The position numbers and the translations under genes were made by a program. DNA of 64,000 nucleotides from Amoebidium appalachense. Its lineage: Eukaryota; Ichthyosporea. The stretch spans positions 2,170,001 through 2,234,000 of the forward strand of contig CAVNZM010000004.1 in NCBI GenBank assembly GCA_963693365.1, read 5' to 3'. Under the pieces are notes generated by a model. That model did not search any database, was not told the origin of the DNA, and saw only the letters and a list, made by a program, of their open reading frames with translations. This document shows, piece by piece, positions 41,227 to 54,599 of this stretch. Every line of letters starts with the position of its first letter. The first letter of the stretch is position 1.

Positions 41227-41905
41227 ATGTTTTCCATTTTGTCTGCCCCCGCCAGGGGTGGCGGGTGCACGTGGATTAGGCGCGTTGTTGCCATTTCCCT
41301 ACTGGTCTTGTTTTGCAGCTCTGTTCAACCAACGGCCGCCCGAGCCGACACAGATATTGTGTCGTGTGAAAAATGCACAGTAAGTTTTCACCATGGTTTT
41401 TGTTTGGATTCTCCACCGAAGTGCTTTCTTCGACTGCTACGGGACGGGAGGGGTGAGAAAGAGTTGAAAACAGTGGGCCATGCACATGGCAGTGTTTTCG
41501 TATGAGCGGTAGTGGATCATGAACAAACCATACAACAGGATGGTAAAGAACGCAATGAAAAGTAGTGGCTATATATACCTGGTTCTGCAATACAATAGGA
41601 TGCTGAAAAAAAATATAATCAAAACGATCAAGAAGGATAAACCATGGCCAAGTTTAGGAGCGGAAAACCCACACTAGGAAAAACGATTTCACTGAACAGA
41701 AATATAGTAGATAAGAGAAAAGCAGCACATATGGGTAGGTGAGCTTATGGGCAGGTGGGCCTATTCCATTCACAGTACGGGAGCTAAAACCAGTGCTGTT
41801 TGCAGGTACGAGTTTGTTTTTGCCATCGACTCGTCTGGGTCCATCAATAAAGGCGACTACTGCTCTGACCTTCGCTGCTGGGGCCAAAGTAGGTGTCATA
41901 ATTGC

Positions 41906-41937
<32 letters not shown>

Positions 41938-42157
41938 CGCTGCTTGCACCTTGTACACACCATTTTGGCACATGCACGTTTATGTGCCGCCAAATGTGCA
42001 CCAATGTGAAACCATTCGTTTTCTTAGCTTTATTTTATTTTTATTAGAACATGTAAAAATGGATAAAACTTTGAGTTTGATGAAGGTTGAGATAACCGCA
42101 AATATACACGTGACTGTTTTCCCCCTTTGTTCCCTGAAACATAAACACACACGTACA

Positions 42158-42207
<50 letters not shown>

Positions 42208-42434
42208 CCCACACACACATGCGCGCGCACACAGGCACACGGGCGCGCACACGCGCAGGCAGGCACGCAACCACGCATACTTGCACGCACGTACACACGC
42301 TCACAATCACGCACGCACGCACGCACACAGGCACGCATGCACACACACACGCGTGCTGGCACACACACACACACACACACACGGCCAAAAAAAAACACTA
42401 GCACATTCATACACATCCAGAAAAAGCCAACACA

Positions 42435-42471
<37 letters not shown>

Positions 42472-44501
42472 ACACACCACCCTACCGCACAAGCACATCT
42501 ACATGCACACGTGCACAGGCACAGACACGCTCTACACCTGCACACACACTTCACTCATCCACACACTCACGACACACACAAAACCAAAAACCATTATCAT
42601 TACTAACATCACGTATAAGTATATGATAGTACTTATCCCCAGTGGCCTTGCTAATCCTATTTTGCGTCCATCCACAGTGAAGGACTTCATTGTTCGTTTC
42701 CTCGCCCATCCACGAATCACCATCAGCCCCCAGAAATCAAGAGTCTCTCTCGTCCGCTTTGGCACAAAGACAAATTCGGACTACAATGGGGTTGTTGTGG
42801 ATGTTTCACTAGACGACACACGTGCATCTGATCTCAGTTCCATCACAAAAATTGCACAGACACTCCCGTATGCGCCTGGTCATACCCCTACTAGTGCTGG
42901 TGTTGATGAGGCACGAAACCAAATGACGAGCTTTTCTCGTCCAAATGTCACGAAAATTATGGTGGTGCTTACGGATGGCTTCCATTCTGCCGGCTTTGAT
43001 CCGGAGGAATCGTCCGCCGTAGCGCGCACGGAGGAGGGGATAAATATAATCGCGGTTGGAATCGGCGGATACAAAAAGGAGGAATTACTTAATATGGCGG
43101 GATCGCTCGATCGCATAATCGAAGTGAGCGATTTCAGCAAACTTGAAAGCACTTTAGACCAACTTCTAAGCACCATTTGCACCGTTGTTCCGCGTAACGG
43201 TCAGTGGGGGGATTGGTCGTATGAGCCATGCACAACCACATGTGGGGTAGCTACAAAGAAGGCCTTTCGCTACTGCAACAACCCCTACCCCAATAGCTAT
43301 GGGCAGCCATGTACGGGTACAGGGGTGGTCAATGTGAAGTACAACGGCAAGGACACACTCATGCAGACACAGACACGAGACTGTGAGGTCATTCCATGCC
43401 CCATCAACTGGTATACATACTCCCCTCCCCCCCCCCCCCCCCCCCCCCTTCCCCTCCGGCCCCTCCCCCCACCACACACACATACACACACGCCCCAAAC
43501 CCCCCTCCCGCTTCTTCTGTAGGTCGACCCCACTTCCTTCAGGGCACACAGGGCACATTATCTCCTTGAAATAAATAAAATAAATGTGGCTGGAATTCCG
43601 TCTTTCTTGGTTTGGAGTTATGTGACCTTAATCTGCAACCAAAATATGAACACCCTATAGCAGCACCAATCCATTTAACTCAATAGAAATCCTAAATAAC
43701 CCCCCATAACTCCACACATCCCTCTCATTTCACCATCACATGCATTTTTCTAAATTTCATCCCCCCCTGCAGTGCTGTCAGTGAGTGGGGTGCCTGGAGT
43801 GGCTGCCAGCCCGGCTGCAACAACCAGGACCCACTAGTGCCCGGCCAGCAGACACGCACCCGGCAGGTCACCACTGAGCCCATGCATGGCGGCCAGATAT
43901 GCCCCACACTCACCCAGACATACCCATGCACTTCACTGTATGCAACCCTCCCCCCTCCCCCCTCCCCCCTTCCCTCTCCCCCTCCCCCTGGCGGCCCCCC
44001 ACCCTTCCACCCTTTTCTAGCTTTCGATCTCTTGTTACAAGCTCGCTCTCTCTCCCTCCCTACCTCCCCCCTTCTGTGAGAGAGGAAAAACTCAGAAAAC
44101 GGCATGCGAGGGTGTTTTCTGAGAGGTGTGGAGCTATTATGTATGCTTGAGGGTTACTAGTGAGTGATATTGAGATTTGGTTAAAACGGGGAAAGATTAG
44201 TGGCGTTATAGAGTGTTCATGTCTCCTGTCTCGACCCCCTTCTCCAACCCCCTTCCTTCTCTCTTTTCTTTCCACCTTCCCCCTCCCCTCCGGCTCCCTA
44301 AATCTTCCAGTCCGTTCCGTTATGTATATAGCCATTACCACACAAGTCCCCCAATGCGCCCCCCTAAGGGCAAAAAAAAATAAAAAAAATAAAAAAAAGA
44401 CCCTTACTCCAGATATCTCTCTAAGTCAGTAGCTGCCATCGAAAAACGACCATCCAACACACGTGTGTTCCCTAACTCCCTCCCCCCCCCCCCCCCCCCC
44501 C

Positions 44502-44533
<32 letters not shown>

Positions 44534-45795
44534 CCCCCCCCCCCCCCCCCCCCTCCCCTCCCCAACCACCACCACCACCACCATCCACCCCCCATCCTCA
44601 ACTTATCCTATCTCTCTTCCATGACCGTCCCCATCTCCAACTCCCCTAACCCCCCCCCCCCCCTCCCCCCCCCCCCCTTCTCCCTTCCCCTTCAGGTGCA
44701 AGGTGGACTGTGAGCTCAGCCAGTGGGCCGACTGGGTGTGTGATGCTGCCAGCAACTGCAACGGCATCAATGCAGCCGCCAATGGCACAAAGACAAGAAC
44801 TCGCCAGGTTGCCCGCCAGCCGGCAAATGGTGGCCAGGTACACTATCTCCCCTCCCCCTCCCCCCTTCCCGCCACCCCTCCCTTCATCCTTCTCTTCCCC
44901 ATCCCCCAGTCCCCCCCCCCCCCCCCCCCGTCCCCCCCCCTGCCCCAACGGTGCTTCCTCTTTTCCCCTCCAACCCTCCCCCCACGTCCCATCTTCGGCC
45001 CCACTTCCTCTCCGGTCTCCCTTTTGCCTCCTGCTTTCGTGCCCATTTCTCTCCCCCCTTCTTATGACGATACCCGCACATGAAAGCCCCCAGTGATCAT
45101 ACATTCGTTTATGCCCAAGAGCAGAGGCCATTTATGCCCCCTCTTCCCTGCCTCTTCCTCGATGTCTCCTTTTCTGTTCTACAAACTGATGCTAAATAGG
45201 AACCCGTAAATCCATCTTTTGAGATATGCACATGCAAGATTGTCTTTAAGTTACCTATATAATGACCTACCACCACAAGTTTTTAACATAACTACTTCCC
45301 CACCACGCACAGACATGTTCCGGCCCACTCAGTGAAACTCTACCCTGCACCTTCACCTCGTGTACCATCGACTGCAAATACAGCCCTTGGGCCGACTGGT
45401 CAACACCCATCCCCACCTGCCCCCCTGCCTCCCAGGGCACACTTCCTAATCTTCAGGTCGATCGCACCCGCACCCGCACCGTTGAAAAACCCCCCGGGAG
45501 CAGTGCAAATTGCAGTGCGATGGAGGGGGTGCAAAACCTGCAGCAGATGCAAACAGTGACTGTGCCGTGTAACGTGGACTGCCGCTACTCCAAGTGGACT
45601 GATTGGTCGCTATGCTCCAGTCGTTGCACAAACACCTCGGGTACGTAACATCCCCAATCCCCCCCTCACCCCCCCCCCCCCCCCTCGCTCCCCCCCACCC
45701 ACGCACACACACACACATACACACACACTCTCTCTCGCTTTCTCAGCCTTTTCGACTATATGGCTCCCCTCCCCCCACCCTCCCCGTGCATGACT

Positions 45796-45830
<35 letters not shown>

Positions 45831-46063
45831 TTCCCCCCGAGGATGGGCTCTGCTTATTTTGCATACTCTTTATGTGTGGTTTGCACTCTGCATGGTGTTG
45901 TCCGTTATCTATGTGTACTTCGTACTTTATGACGCATTCAAATCTCCCCCGCCCCTCCCATACACACACACACGCCCACCCACCCACCCCCCTCTTCGAC
46001 TCCCCCCCATCTCCCCCCTCCAATACACACACACACGCCCACCCACCCACCCCCCTCTTCCAT

Positions 46064-46097
<34 letters not shown>

Positions 46098-46295
46098 ACC
46101 ACCACCACCACCACCACCACCCCACCCCATCCAACCTTTGCCCTCCTTTACCAAAGTCTCATCTCCCTCTCAACATTTTTGCACATCATCTAAAGGCCGC
46201 CTTCCAATCCCATTTATCTTGCCCATTTCTTTCTTCTCCCAATTATCTCCCTCCTAAGCAGAGACCATGTATTCCTAACACTCCGTAATCTCCTC

Positions 46296-46336
<41 letters not shown>

Positions 46337-46392
46337 CCCCGCCATAATACTCTCCCCCCTCCCTTCCACTGCCCGTCTCCCTCCCTTCTCCG

Positions 46393-46423
<31 letters not shown>

Positions 46424-48104
46424 CCCTCCCCCTAGTTCCAGGCACGATGTGGAGCAGCCGTTCGATCATCCAGCAGGCCCACAACCAGGGCACTGCCTGC
46501 ACCCAGGACACCCACAGGGAGACAAAGTGCGAGGACACCTCAGAGTGCCCTCGTGACTGCCTCGTACGTGCCCCCCCCCCCCCCCCCCCCTCGGCCTTTC
46601 AGCTCCCCCTCTCCCCCTCCCCCCCCCCCCCCCCCTCTTCCCCGACATCATGGCAACCCCGACTTTTTGCTCGTCACCTTTTTCCCACTCTCCCTTATCA
46701 GAGTGTCCTCGTTGTAACCTCTGCAACCCGCTACCTCCCTCCCACTCTCCCTCTCTCCCTCTTCCCCCCCCCCCCCCCCCACCTCCCCCCACCCCCCCCC
46801 ACCCCCCCCCCCCCCCCCCTTCCCCACCCTCTCCCATCCTTGTCTGGCCTGGCCACAAACCCACCACCTCACCCCAACCACCTTCCCAGTTATCCATTTT
46901 GGGCTTTATAATGTAAGAAGCCGTCACTCTTTTTATTTGCATACAGTGACTATTAATCCGTAAAGCTAACATATGATTATTGCCCAATCAGGTGGCCGAC
47001 TGGTCCACATGGACCACGTGCACCTACACGTGTACCCCCGGCAACCCCACGGCCCAAGGCACCAGCATGCGCACCCGCACCATCTCCCATGCCCCCATGT
47101 TTGGTGGCAGGGACTGTCCCGTGACTGTCGAGAGGGTATGTGCTTACCATCCCCCCCCCCCCCTCCCCCCCTCCCGGCCCACACACCCAACCACTCACCC
47201 CCACCTGCACACCTCCCCATTCCCCCTGCCCCTCTGTGCCGGGGTTGACCTGGGCCTCTCCTCAGCATGCGCTCTGCTTGTCATTCATACTCTCTATGTG
47301 TACTTTGCATTCCTTAAAGCACACATTCCCCCCTCCCCCCTCCCCCCGCTCCCTCCCCCCCCCCCCCTCCCCCCCTCCCCCCGCTCCCCTCCCCCCCCCC
47401 CCCCCCCCCCCTCCCCCCCCCCCGCGCGGGGTTCTCCCTCCCTTACTTTCCAAAGAATAAAAAATATGTACATACTACACCCTGTGTTGCATACACTTAC
47501 ACAAAAGCACCAGGAATTTAAATTCCCAAACACACTTTTTGTACACACACGAAGCCATGTGCTCTAGACTCGCATCCAACTAACCCATCCCCTCCAACCT
47601 CCCTCCCCCCCCCCCCCCCCCCCCCCCCGGCCCCTCCCCCCTCCCCTCCAGCAATCGTGCACGGTGACGTCATGCCCTGTGGACTGTGTGCAGACCGAGT
47701 GGTCGTCGTGGAGCATCTGCTTCTGCGGTGTTGAGGTCGAGCACAACCGCACACGAAACACCGTCACAAACGCTACAAACGGCGGCACCCCCTGCGGCAA
47801 TATTTGGGAAACAGAGAAATGTGCCCCAGATTCGTGCATATCTGCCAAGGCCGAGACAGCAACATCAACAAAGTCTAACACGGCAAGTATTATTGGTGCA
47901 GCCGTGGGTGTAACGGCCGCAGCCGGATTGGTTGGCCTTGTGGCGGTGCTTTGGGTCAGACACAACCATATGGCTAGCCTGGCCACCACCCAGTCAATCA
48001 CGCACGATGCTCTGTTTAGCTCGTCTGCGTCAGCAAACAATCCACTGTTTGCAAGCCCTACAACGGAAACGGTAAACCCTGCGTATATTGATTCGGTGGT
48101 GTAG
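41227..48104 (+). CDS. vWA-TSP1 type I membrane receptor with integrin-beta-like tail (paralogue 2)
   Basis: Nine exons: 41227-41379, 41806-41888, 42678-43410, 43773-43937, 44696-44837, 45313-45640, 46436-46563, 46992-47135, 47652-48104; about 775 residues. Same order as paralogue 1: signal peptide (1 to about 39), vWA with MIDAS DSSGS, TPT and TDG, seven TSP1-like repeats with WxxW, a Gly/Ala helix with GxxxG, and a tail with NPLF (755-758) and NPAY (767-770). The 733-nt third exon equals exons 3-5 of paralogue 1, so two introns differ; equivalent exons of 83, 165, 142 and 144 nt are the same length. Exon 1 is one base too long: removing one A from the A5 at 41369-41373 restores phase and yields CENAQ before the vWA domain, exactly as in paralogue 1. 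This is either a consensus error, a polymorphism or a disabling mutation. Confidence 0.8.
41908..42580 (+). repeat. A30 tract and CA/CGCA repeats in intron 2 of paralogue 2
   Basis: About 30 A at 41908-41936, then CA repeats at 42147-42205 that break up into CACG/CACGCA variants and renewed CA runs to about 42580. Confidence 0.9.
45836..45949 (+). repeat. Dispersed repeat, copy B
   Basis: From CCGAGGATGGGCTCTGC to TTTATGACGCATTCAA. It is the inverted-orientation match of 11133-11243. It begins immediately after a poly-C run of about 30 nt, ends before CTCCCCCGCCCC, and lies in the intron between exons 45313-45640 and 46436-46563 of paralogue 2. Confidence 0.75.
47246..47330 (+). repeat. Dispersed repeat, partial copy C
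   Basis: ATGCGCTCTGCTTGTCATTC, then ATACTCTCTATGTGTACTTTGCATTCCTTAAAGC split by deletions, parallels the start of copy B. It lies between poly-C tracts in the last intron of paralogue 2. A shorter echo, TGGTGTACTTCGTACTCTAC, occurs at 60180-60201. Confidence 0.5.
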
Positions 48105-48621
48105 GTGCACGCAATGCATACTTGGTGCATAGGTGGGTGTTGCGCCTAAGAACTCTGATTTGTGTTGTACTCTCTAAAGGGTGAAGGGGGGAAATGTCAT
48201 TCCATCGTTGTTTTTTTTTGGAGCCTCCTTTTATTTGCTTTTTCAGTTTTTTTTTTTTTTTTGGTTAGTTGGTTCGGGCTGTGAAATTTAAAACTACTTC
48301 TTAAGCCCCGAGGGCACGTGCGGGCCGCGTGTTCATTGGTGGCTTCACCACGGGTGACATAATTATGCTCTCCGGTATGTGTGTGTCTATATGGACACCA
48401 GCGTGAGAGATCTCTGCCATATGTAGCTAATAGTGACGTAACAGTGATGTAATAGTGACACAATGACGACGTATGTGCTGGCACATACTCGAGCAATCTT
48501 ATCATCATTCCCACTCCAGTGTCCAATTGCTTAGTAATCGTATACTTATAAAGCGTTAAAGCGGCACACACTTGATATAAAGCATTGTGTGTATATACGT
48601 GTGTGTTTCTTTTCTAATATC

Positions 48622-48627
48622 AATAAA
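48622..48627 (+). terminator. Putative polyadenylation signal of paralogue 2
   Basis: AATAAA lies 517 nt after the stop codon in unique AT-rich sequence. Confidence 0.35.
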
Positions 48628-48629
48628 TG

Positions 48630-50867
48630 CACTGGTATGACGTAATGGACCGAGGTACAGGGCACAGCACCAGCAGATCTAGACTGTGTAACACACTGGC
48701 ATTTTCCACGTTTCCAGAGTATTCCAACATCTTTTTTCTAGGGGGATATTGGAGGGAGGGGAGAGTGGGGGGAGGTGGGGAGGTGGGGAGGGAGAAGGTG
48801 TGGGGGTGGGGGTGGGGTGGGGGCTGGGGGGATGGGGTGGGGGGGGGGGGGGGGGGGGAGAACATGGGGAATGAAATGGCCAGGGATGGGACGGGGAGCT
48901 GTGGAAAAATGGGGGGGGGGGGGGGGGGAGCAGGAGAAGGAGCGCACAGGAATATTTGGGAGTAGAAATGATACGAGTCGTTGCGGCCTAGTAGCTAGAC
49001 TGATGGGGGAGGGGCAGGGACGTACACCGAAATTGGGCATCTAGCTGGCAGGCAGGAGCAAAGAGGGCCGGGGGAGGGGGGGAGGGGGGGGGGGGGGGAG
49101 GGGGGGGGGGGGGAGGGGGGGTAACCAAAAATTCATAGACCTCTTATCAAGCCCCCCCATATATCAAAACCTTGTCCCCCCCTTCCTCCCCCCCTCCCCG
49201 GGGGGACTCCTGCCGCACTCGGGGAGGGGGGACTCCTGCCGCACTCTCCCCTTCCCCACCGGATTCACGGTATCCCTAATAGTCTACTTAGTGAGCTTAA
49301 CAACCCCCCTTCCCCCCCCCTCCCCCCCTCCCCCCCTCCCCCCGGCCTCCCCCCCCCCCCCCTCCCCCCCCCCCCCCCCCCCCCCCGGGGGGCTCCCCCA
49401 GCCCTCTGAACGGTTTTTGAAACCATTCCACAGGCTCCGACTTTAAACACTATCTTGGCTCAGTTGAAAACACATCGAAACGTTTCAAACATGATTATAG
49501 ACGCTTATCATAATCGATATGGATTACTACGTTTCTGCCTACGTGACACTTGTATCGGGCTATTGGCCATGGCCCTCTCTCTGCAGCTTTCAGGGACCAG
49601 AAGACAACGATTGAATATGTGTGCCTAAACGATCTGTTCACCAAGTTGGTAGCCTTACGCCTTTCGAACACCTCGTGATTTCCAAGTACTGGCCAAGGGA
49701 GGCAGCATCGTGGGCATGGTGTACATGCGTAGATGGCATGGCACATGCAGTCTCCAACCGTGTGCAATTTGATGCATCACGAAGTAGAAAGGACTATCTG
49801 CTTACTATGGAACTCTTGTGACCGCGAGCAAACGCCTCCTTATGAGACAAAATTACCCACACATGTATACAAAAGTGAGTGACATAGGCTGTCACATGTA
49901 CAAGTTGTCACGTACCCCCAAACAAATATACAGTGTAGCTAATATTAACAGCCTTTCTTTCCCGAACCGTGTGTGACGGATTTCTAGGCGGGCCCGGGTA
50001 CCATATCAGGAGCGGGCAATTTTTGAATTCTCCCTCCCCGGCCCCGCCGGGGAAAATTTGAGGTTTTTGGACCTCAAAGAAGTCAAATCCTGCAAAATCC
50101 ACTACCGGGAGGCCAAAAAGGGTGATTTTACAAAAAAGGAGGGACATACATGAAAAAGAGAAAATGGGCGAGTTCAGTGGGCTGCCGATAAGTATATTTC
50201 GTGCTGGGCCGGTATACATGCTGCCGTGGTTGTTGCTGTAGACGGCAGTATGGCATCGCATGTGTCACGTGACCTGCACGTGAATGCGACCATGTGCAGG
50301 CACTGAGTCTAGGGGGATTTGTATGTGTGTTTTGGAGCACCGACAAGGCAGAGCCAGGGTGAGGGATGTGTAAACATGGAGTTTAGGGAGATCGTGCTGC
50401 TATTGTAACATGTGCACAAAACAGCCACGTGCACCGGCACACTCCGGTGTACAGAACAATAATATGCACATGCGTCACTGTAATATCATGTATGCGCATG
50501 CCGCACAAGGTTTAGGAGACCACCACAGTATATACTATTTTCTTTTGGTTGATATCCATGTAGGAATGGTGTGTTGCAGTTGTCATGATCAGCCTGAGGC
50601 AGGCACGTGCACTCACTGAATCACTAGAACTCATGAATAAAAAATACATTCGCTAAAAACGGCAAGGTAAATTTGGGGCCAAGCTATTATTTCCCCCTTT
50701 TAAACGTTTTTTTAGCTCCAAGAACTTCGACGCCAAAATTTCTATATTTGGCCATCGTATATGATAATGAACACGTGTACTTAAATTAAAGTAGTTATAT
50801 AAATATGAGCGGCCCGTTACAAATACAGTGACGAAAAACAGTGACCCACGAGCAGTTTTTCTTTCTA

Positions 50868-50913
<46 letters not shown>

Positions 50914-52192
50914 ACACACACCAGACACACACACCACCACCACGGTGACCACCACCACCACCACCACCACCACTCACCCCTTAAAAAAACCACACACATA
51001 CGTGCACGTGTACACACACACACAGAACACCACCACCACCTCCACTGGACCCCATTTCCTCGTTGTTTTCTTAAGCCTTCAGACCAGTCCTGCACACTGG
51101 AGTTAAACAATTGAATTCACCTAGGCTGACATGCATCCACCCCCGCCTTCCACTTCCCCTCCCCCCACCCCCTCCCCCCACCCCCCCCCACCCCCACCCC
51201 CTCCCCCTCGATGAAGAAGGGCCCCCGTAAGCCTTGGGGGGGGGGGGGGAGGGGGGGGGGAGGGGAGAGGGGGGAGCTCTTGAGCCTCCGGGTAGGGAAG
51301 TGGGGTCCGGGGATCCGGAGAGGAGGGGGGGGGGGGGGGGGGGGAAGGGGGCATATAATATTGGGCCTAGATATCATAGTATGGGGCCCCGGGGGAGGGA
51401 GAGGTGGGGGGGGGGAGGGGGGAGGATCCACGGGAAAGACCTTTAGGTGCATGTTCTTATTTATACCCCCTTCGAATCATCCCCCCTCTCCCCCCCCCTC
51501 CCCCCCCCTGAGTGCAGGCCGTGACGTAGCTACGATAACCCTGCAGAAGGCAACAAAAATGTATTAATTACTAGCACTATACATGTGTTCATAGTGCAGC
51601 TTGCACCACGTATGATCTCAGCAACTTTAAAGTAGTCACAAAGTTTAGTTATTTTCATTATTTTCATTGCTCTGAACTCTATTACTCTGAAATGATCACC
51701 GTGCATGTGCCGCAAGATAACAACCCTATATGTGTGCAGCTGCTGCCTGCAGGTTAGACTCGCTGAAAAGACAATTGTCAGTGTGCACCCGACGCTTGCA
51801 GCTGCAGCTAGCCTCTGCAACATTAATACTTGCCAAGTGAATGCTCTTACACTTGATCATCATTCACTCAAAAAACCGAGGACCGACAGATTAAATATTA
51901 ATGTCGATCCGAATGATCAGCAAGTGTCTATGCGTACTACTATATATACACACACGTAAAATGCGAAGCTATCAGTTACAAGGCACACCTGCTGCACTGG
52001 CACACATACACATACACACCGGCAGATCGATGCTGTCAAAATTTACTTTCATGTACTTCGTAGGTCCGACACAGGTGCACATGAACACGTACATATGTAC
52101 AAGCCGCGCACACACCACACCACACATACACACACACACACACACACTCACACACACACACGCACACACGCACACACGCACACACGCACACA

Positions 52193-52224
<32 letters not shown>

Positions 52225-52242
52225 CACACACGCACGCGCGCG

Positions 52243-52308
<66 letters not shown>

Positions 52309-52748
52309 GACACACACACACACACACACATCACTGGGTGCGCTCGCTGGGGATTAGTTTTTTGGCACGCTGTTGACTTTATCGTGTGTTTATTATTTGC
52401 TATTTATTGGCCAGCGGCCAACATTTAAAAATATACTATATACCTAAAAATAGATACTGACTACGGCCAGCAGACATTATACACCTTCCAGGACACATTA
52501 ACACCAATAGTCTAACACACCATACTCTCGATCACAAAGAATTCCTAACAAACAGAGAAAAGTGCAAAGGCTCTGTACTATTACTCAGATTCTAAATTTT
52601 AATTCTTTACAGTAAACTTCGGAATGAAAGCTAGCCCCCCCCCCCCCCCCCCCCCCCCCTCCCCCCTAACATGACTGTACGAAGAACAGGTATAACTTGA
52701 AGCACTACAACACATATGAGATCCGTTACATTGGTGTACATTCCAATA
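48630..52748. other. Gene-free spacer
   Basis: G-rich (48760-49120) and C-rich (49310-49386) tracts, a direct repeat GGGGACTCCTGCCGCACTC near 49203 and 49227, unique sequence 49400-50860, poly-C/CA/CCA repeats at 50870-51030, G-rich sequence at 51230-51425, and CA/CG repeats at 52125-52330. No coding signature is supported. Confidence 0.55.
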
Positions 52749-54405
52749 TTAGACACTAGTTTGGCTACTCTGACTACTCTGAGATCCTGATTGGCTGCCT
52801 GCAGACTTGCGGCCACGATTACTTTGCTTTCGATCGTGCCATTGCAGCTGCGTCTCTCCAGCAGGTGGCAACGCCAGGCCCAGCACAGCAGATGCACGAG
52901 AAGGGGGTGGGAACTGCCCACCAGCCGAGGGCTGGCCCACATGGCCCAAGTAAGGATGGGGACCGTGCTGCGGCAGTAGCCCAGGCATGGGGAAGGCAGG
53001 GCCGGGCTGAGGCGGCATGATGCCCCACGGTGGGGGCCAGCCATGTGGGTGGTGCGGGCCTGGATGGGGTGCAGGGGGCATGTGCGGCACATGGCCCTGC
53101 TGCATGTCAAGCGCGGGTGCTGGTGGCATGGCATCCTGATTGGCTGCAACCCAACGTGGGCAGCTCTTGGCCCGATTGGAGCCGGGGCAGCCCTTGCCCT
53201 GGCGGCCACACGTCTTGCAGGTCTTGGGGGCTCTCTGGGGTGGCTGCATAGGAGGGGGCACCGGCAAATCCATCTGCAGGGGCCCCTCAGGGCCAATGTT
53301 GCGATGCTTTTTGCCCACTAGCATGGGCAAGGGCCGCTCACGCTGCGCCCCTGCATCGACACCGTCTGGAACAGGGAGGGGTGGCAAGGGGGCAGGCCGT
53401 ATGGTTGCTGGCACAGCGTCTGCCCTCTCCTCGCGCATACGCTTGCGGTGATCTGCCAGGCCCTCGTGTGTGGAGCGCTGTGCATGTGCCGTCTGCCAGG
53501 TCTTCCACTTGTCGAAATGCTTCTTGATGTAGGCCGCATCCTTCATGTAGATTCCCCCAGCCACAGAGGCAGCCTTGTTGAAGTCTTGGGCCAAAGCCTC
53601 GAACAGCTGGCCGTTGGGCTTTGCATGTGCCTTGTAGGTGCCCAGGAGCAGCGTGCTGAATAGCTTGCGCTCCTGAGGGGTAAGCACCGGAAGGAAGGGG
53701 ATGGCCACATGTTGCTTCTGCGCCAGGAACTTGTAGTCGCCCCTCAGTGCAGGGTCCGGCTGTGGTGCACCACGCGCCACCTGGTTGCCCCCCCCCATGG
53801 CAGCACCGTCACCCTCCTCGACCTCACAGTCCTCTGGCCCGCCCATCACGCCATTGGCTGCAGGCTCGATGTTATCAGACGGAGGTGGGGGTGCGGGCAC
53901 CGCAACTGGCTCCTGCGCCGGGGCATTGGCCACACAGGAGAGCGGGGCAAAGTTGAAGTACTCCTCCGGTAGCTTGTAGCAGCCTACGGGTACCCACTGG
54001 GGGTCGAGGTGATGGCCGTACAGCATCAGCGCCAGTGCCTCCATGTCGTCAACAATCCAGGGGCTGTAGTGGGGGGGCCCCGATGCCTGGCCCAGGCGGT
54101 TGCGGTAGTGTGCACGCAGGTTGTGGCGGTGGCGCCTATTGGACATGGTGGCGTCCAGCAGGCGCAGCGACATGCGTGTGGCCCCAAAGTGGGTGGCCAG
54201 GGGGTTGTGCACTGCCCCCTCCACCTCGTTGGTGCCCCGGATGCAGCGGTAGCGCATGAGCCCATCTGCGTCGGCAGTGGTCTCGTAGTAGAGGGGCAGG
54301 CCGGGGGGGTCCGACAGACAGCCATTTTGGGCGTGTTCGAGCAGCGACTGTGGGGGCACAAGCAAACATCAGAGAGATGGGTGGGTGGTGGTGGTGGTAG
54401 TGTGT

Positions 54406-54452
<47 letters not shown>

Positions 54453-54533
54453 GGGGGGGGATGGGGTTGCTAAGGAAAAAAACGAGCAGGGAAAGGCAAA
54501 AAACAACTGGCTAGGCAGCAAGGGCCGTGCGGG

Positions 54534-54599
<66 letters not shown>

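Larger units (their letters stand above)
44480..47640 (+). repeat. Poly-C tracts in introns of paralogue 2
   Basis: Sense-strand C runs occur in every intron from the third on: for example 43428-43448, 44481-44553, 44909-44929, 45799-45830, 46068-46097, 46300-46333, 46393-46420, 46570-46590, 46765-46780, 47390-47410 and 47604-47628. Several sit within 10-60 nt of an AG acceptor. Confidence 0.9.

Noticed and set aside
48197-48571. Minus-strand ORF of 124 codons after paralogue 2
   Set aside because: It lies in the probable 3' UTR of the plus-strand gene and has no domain or natural termini.
52000-52430. Gene across the CA/CG repeat at 52.1-52.3 kb
   Set aside because: The ORFs consist of His/Thr/Arg/Ala repeats with short unrelated ends.
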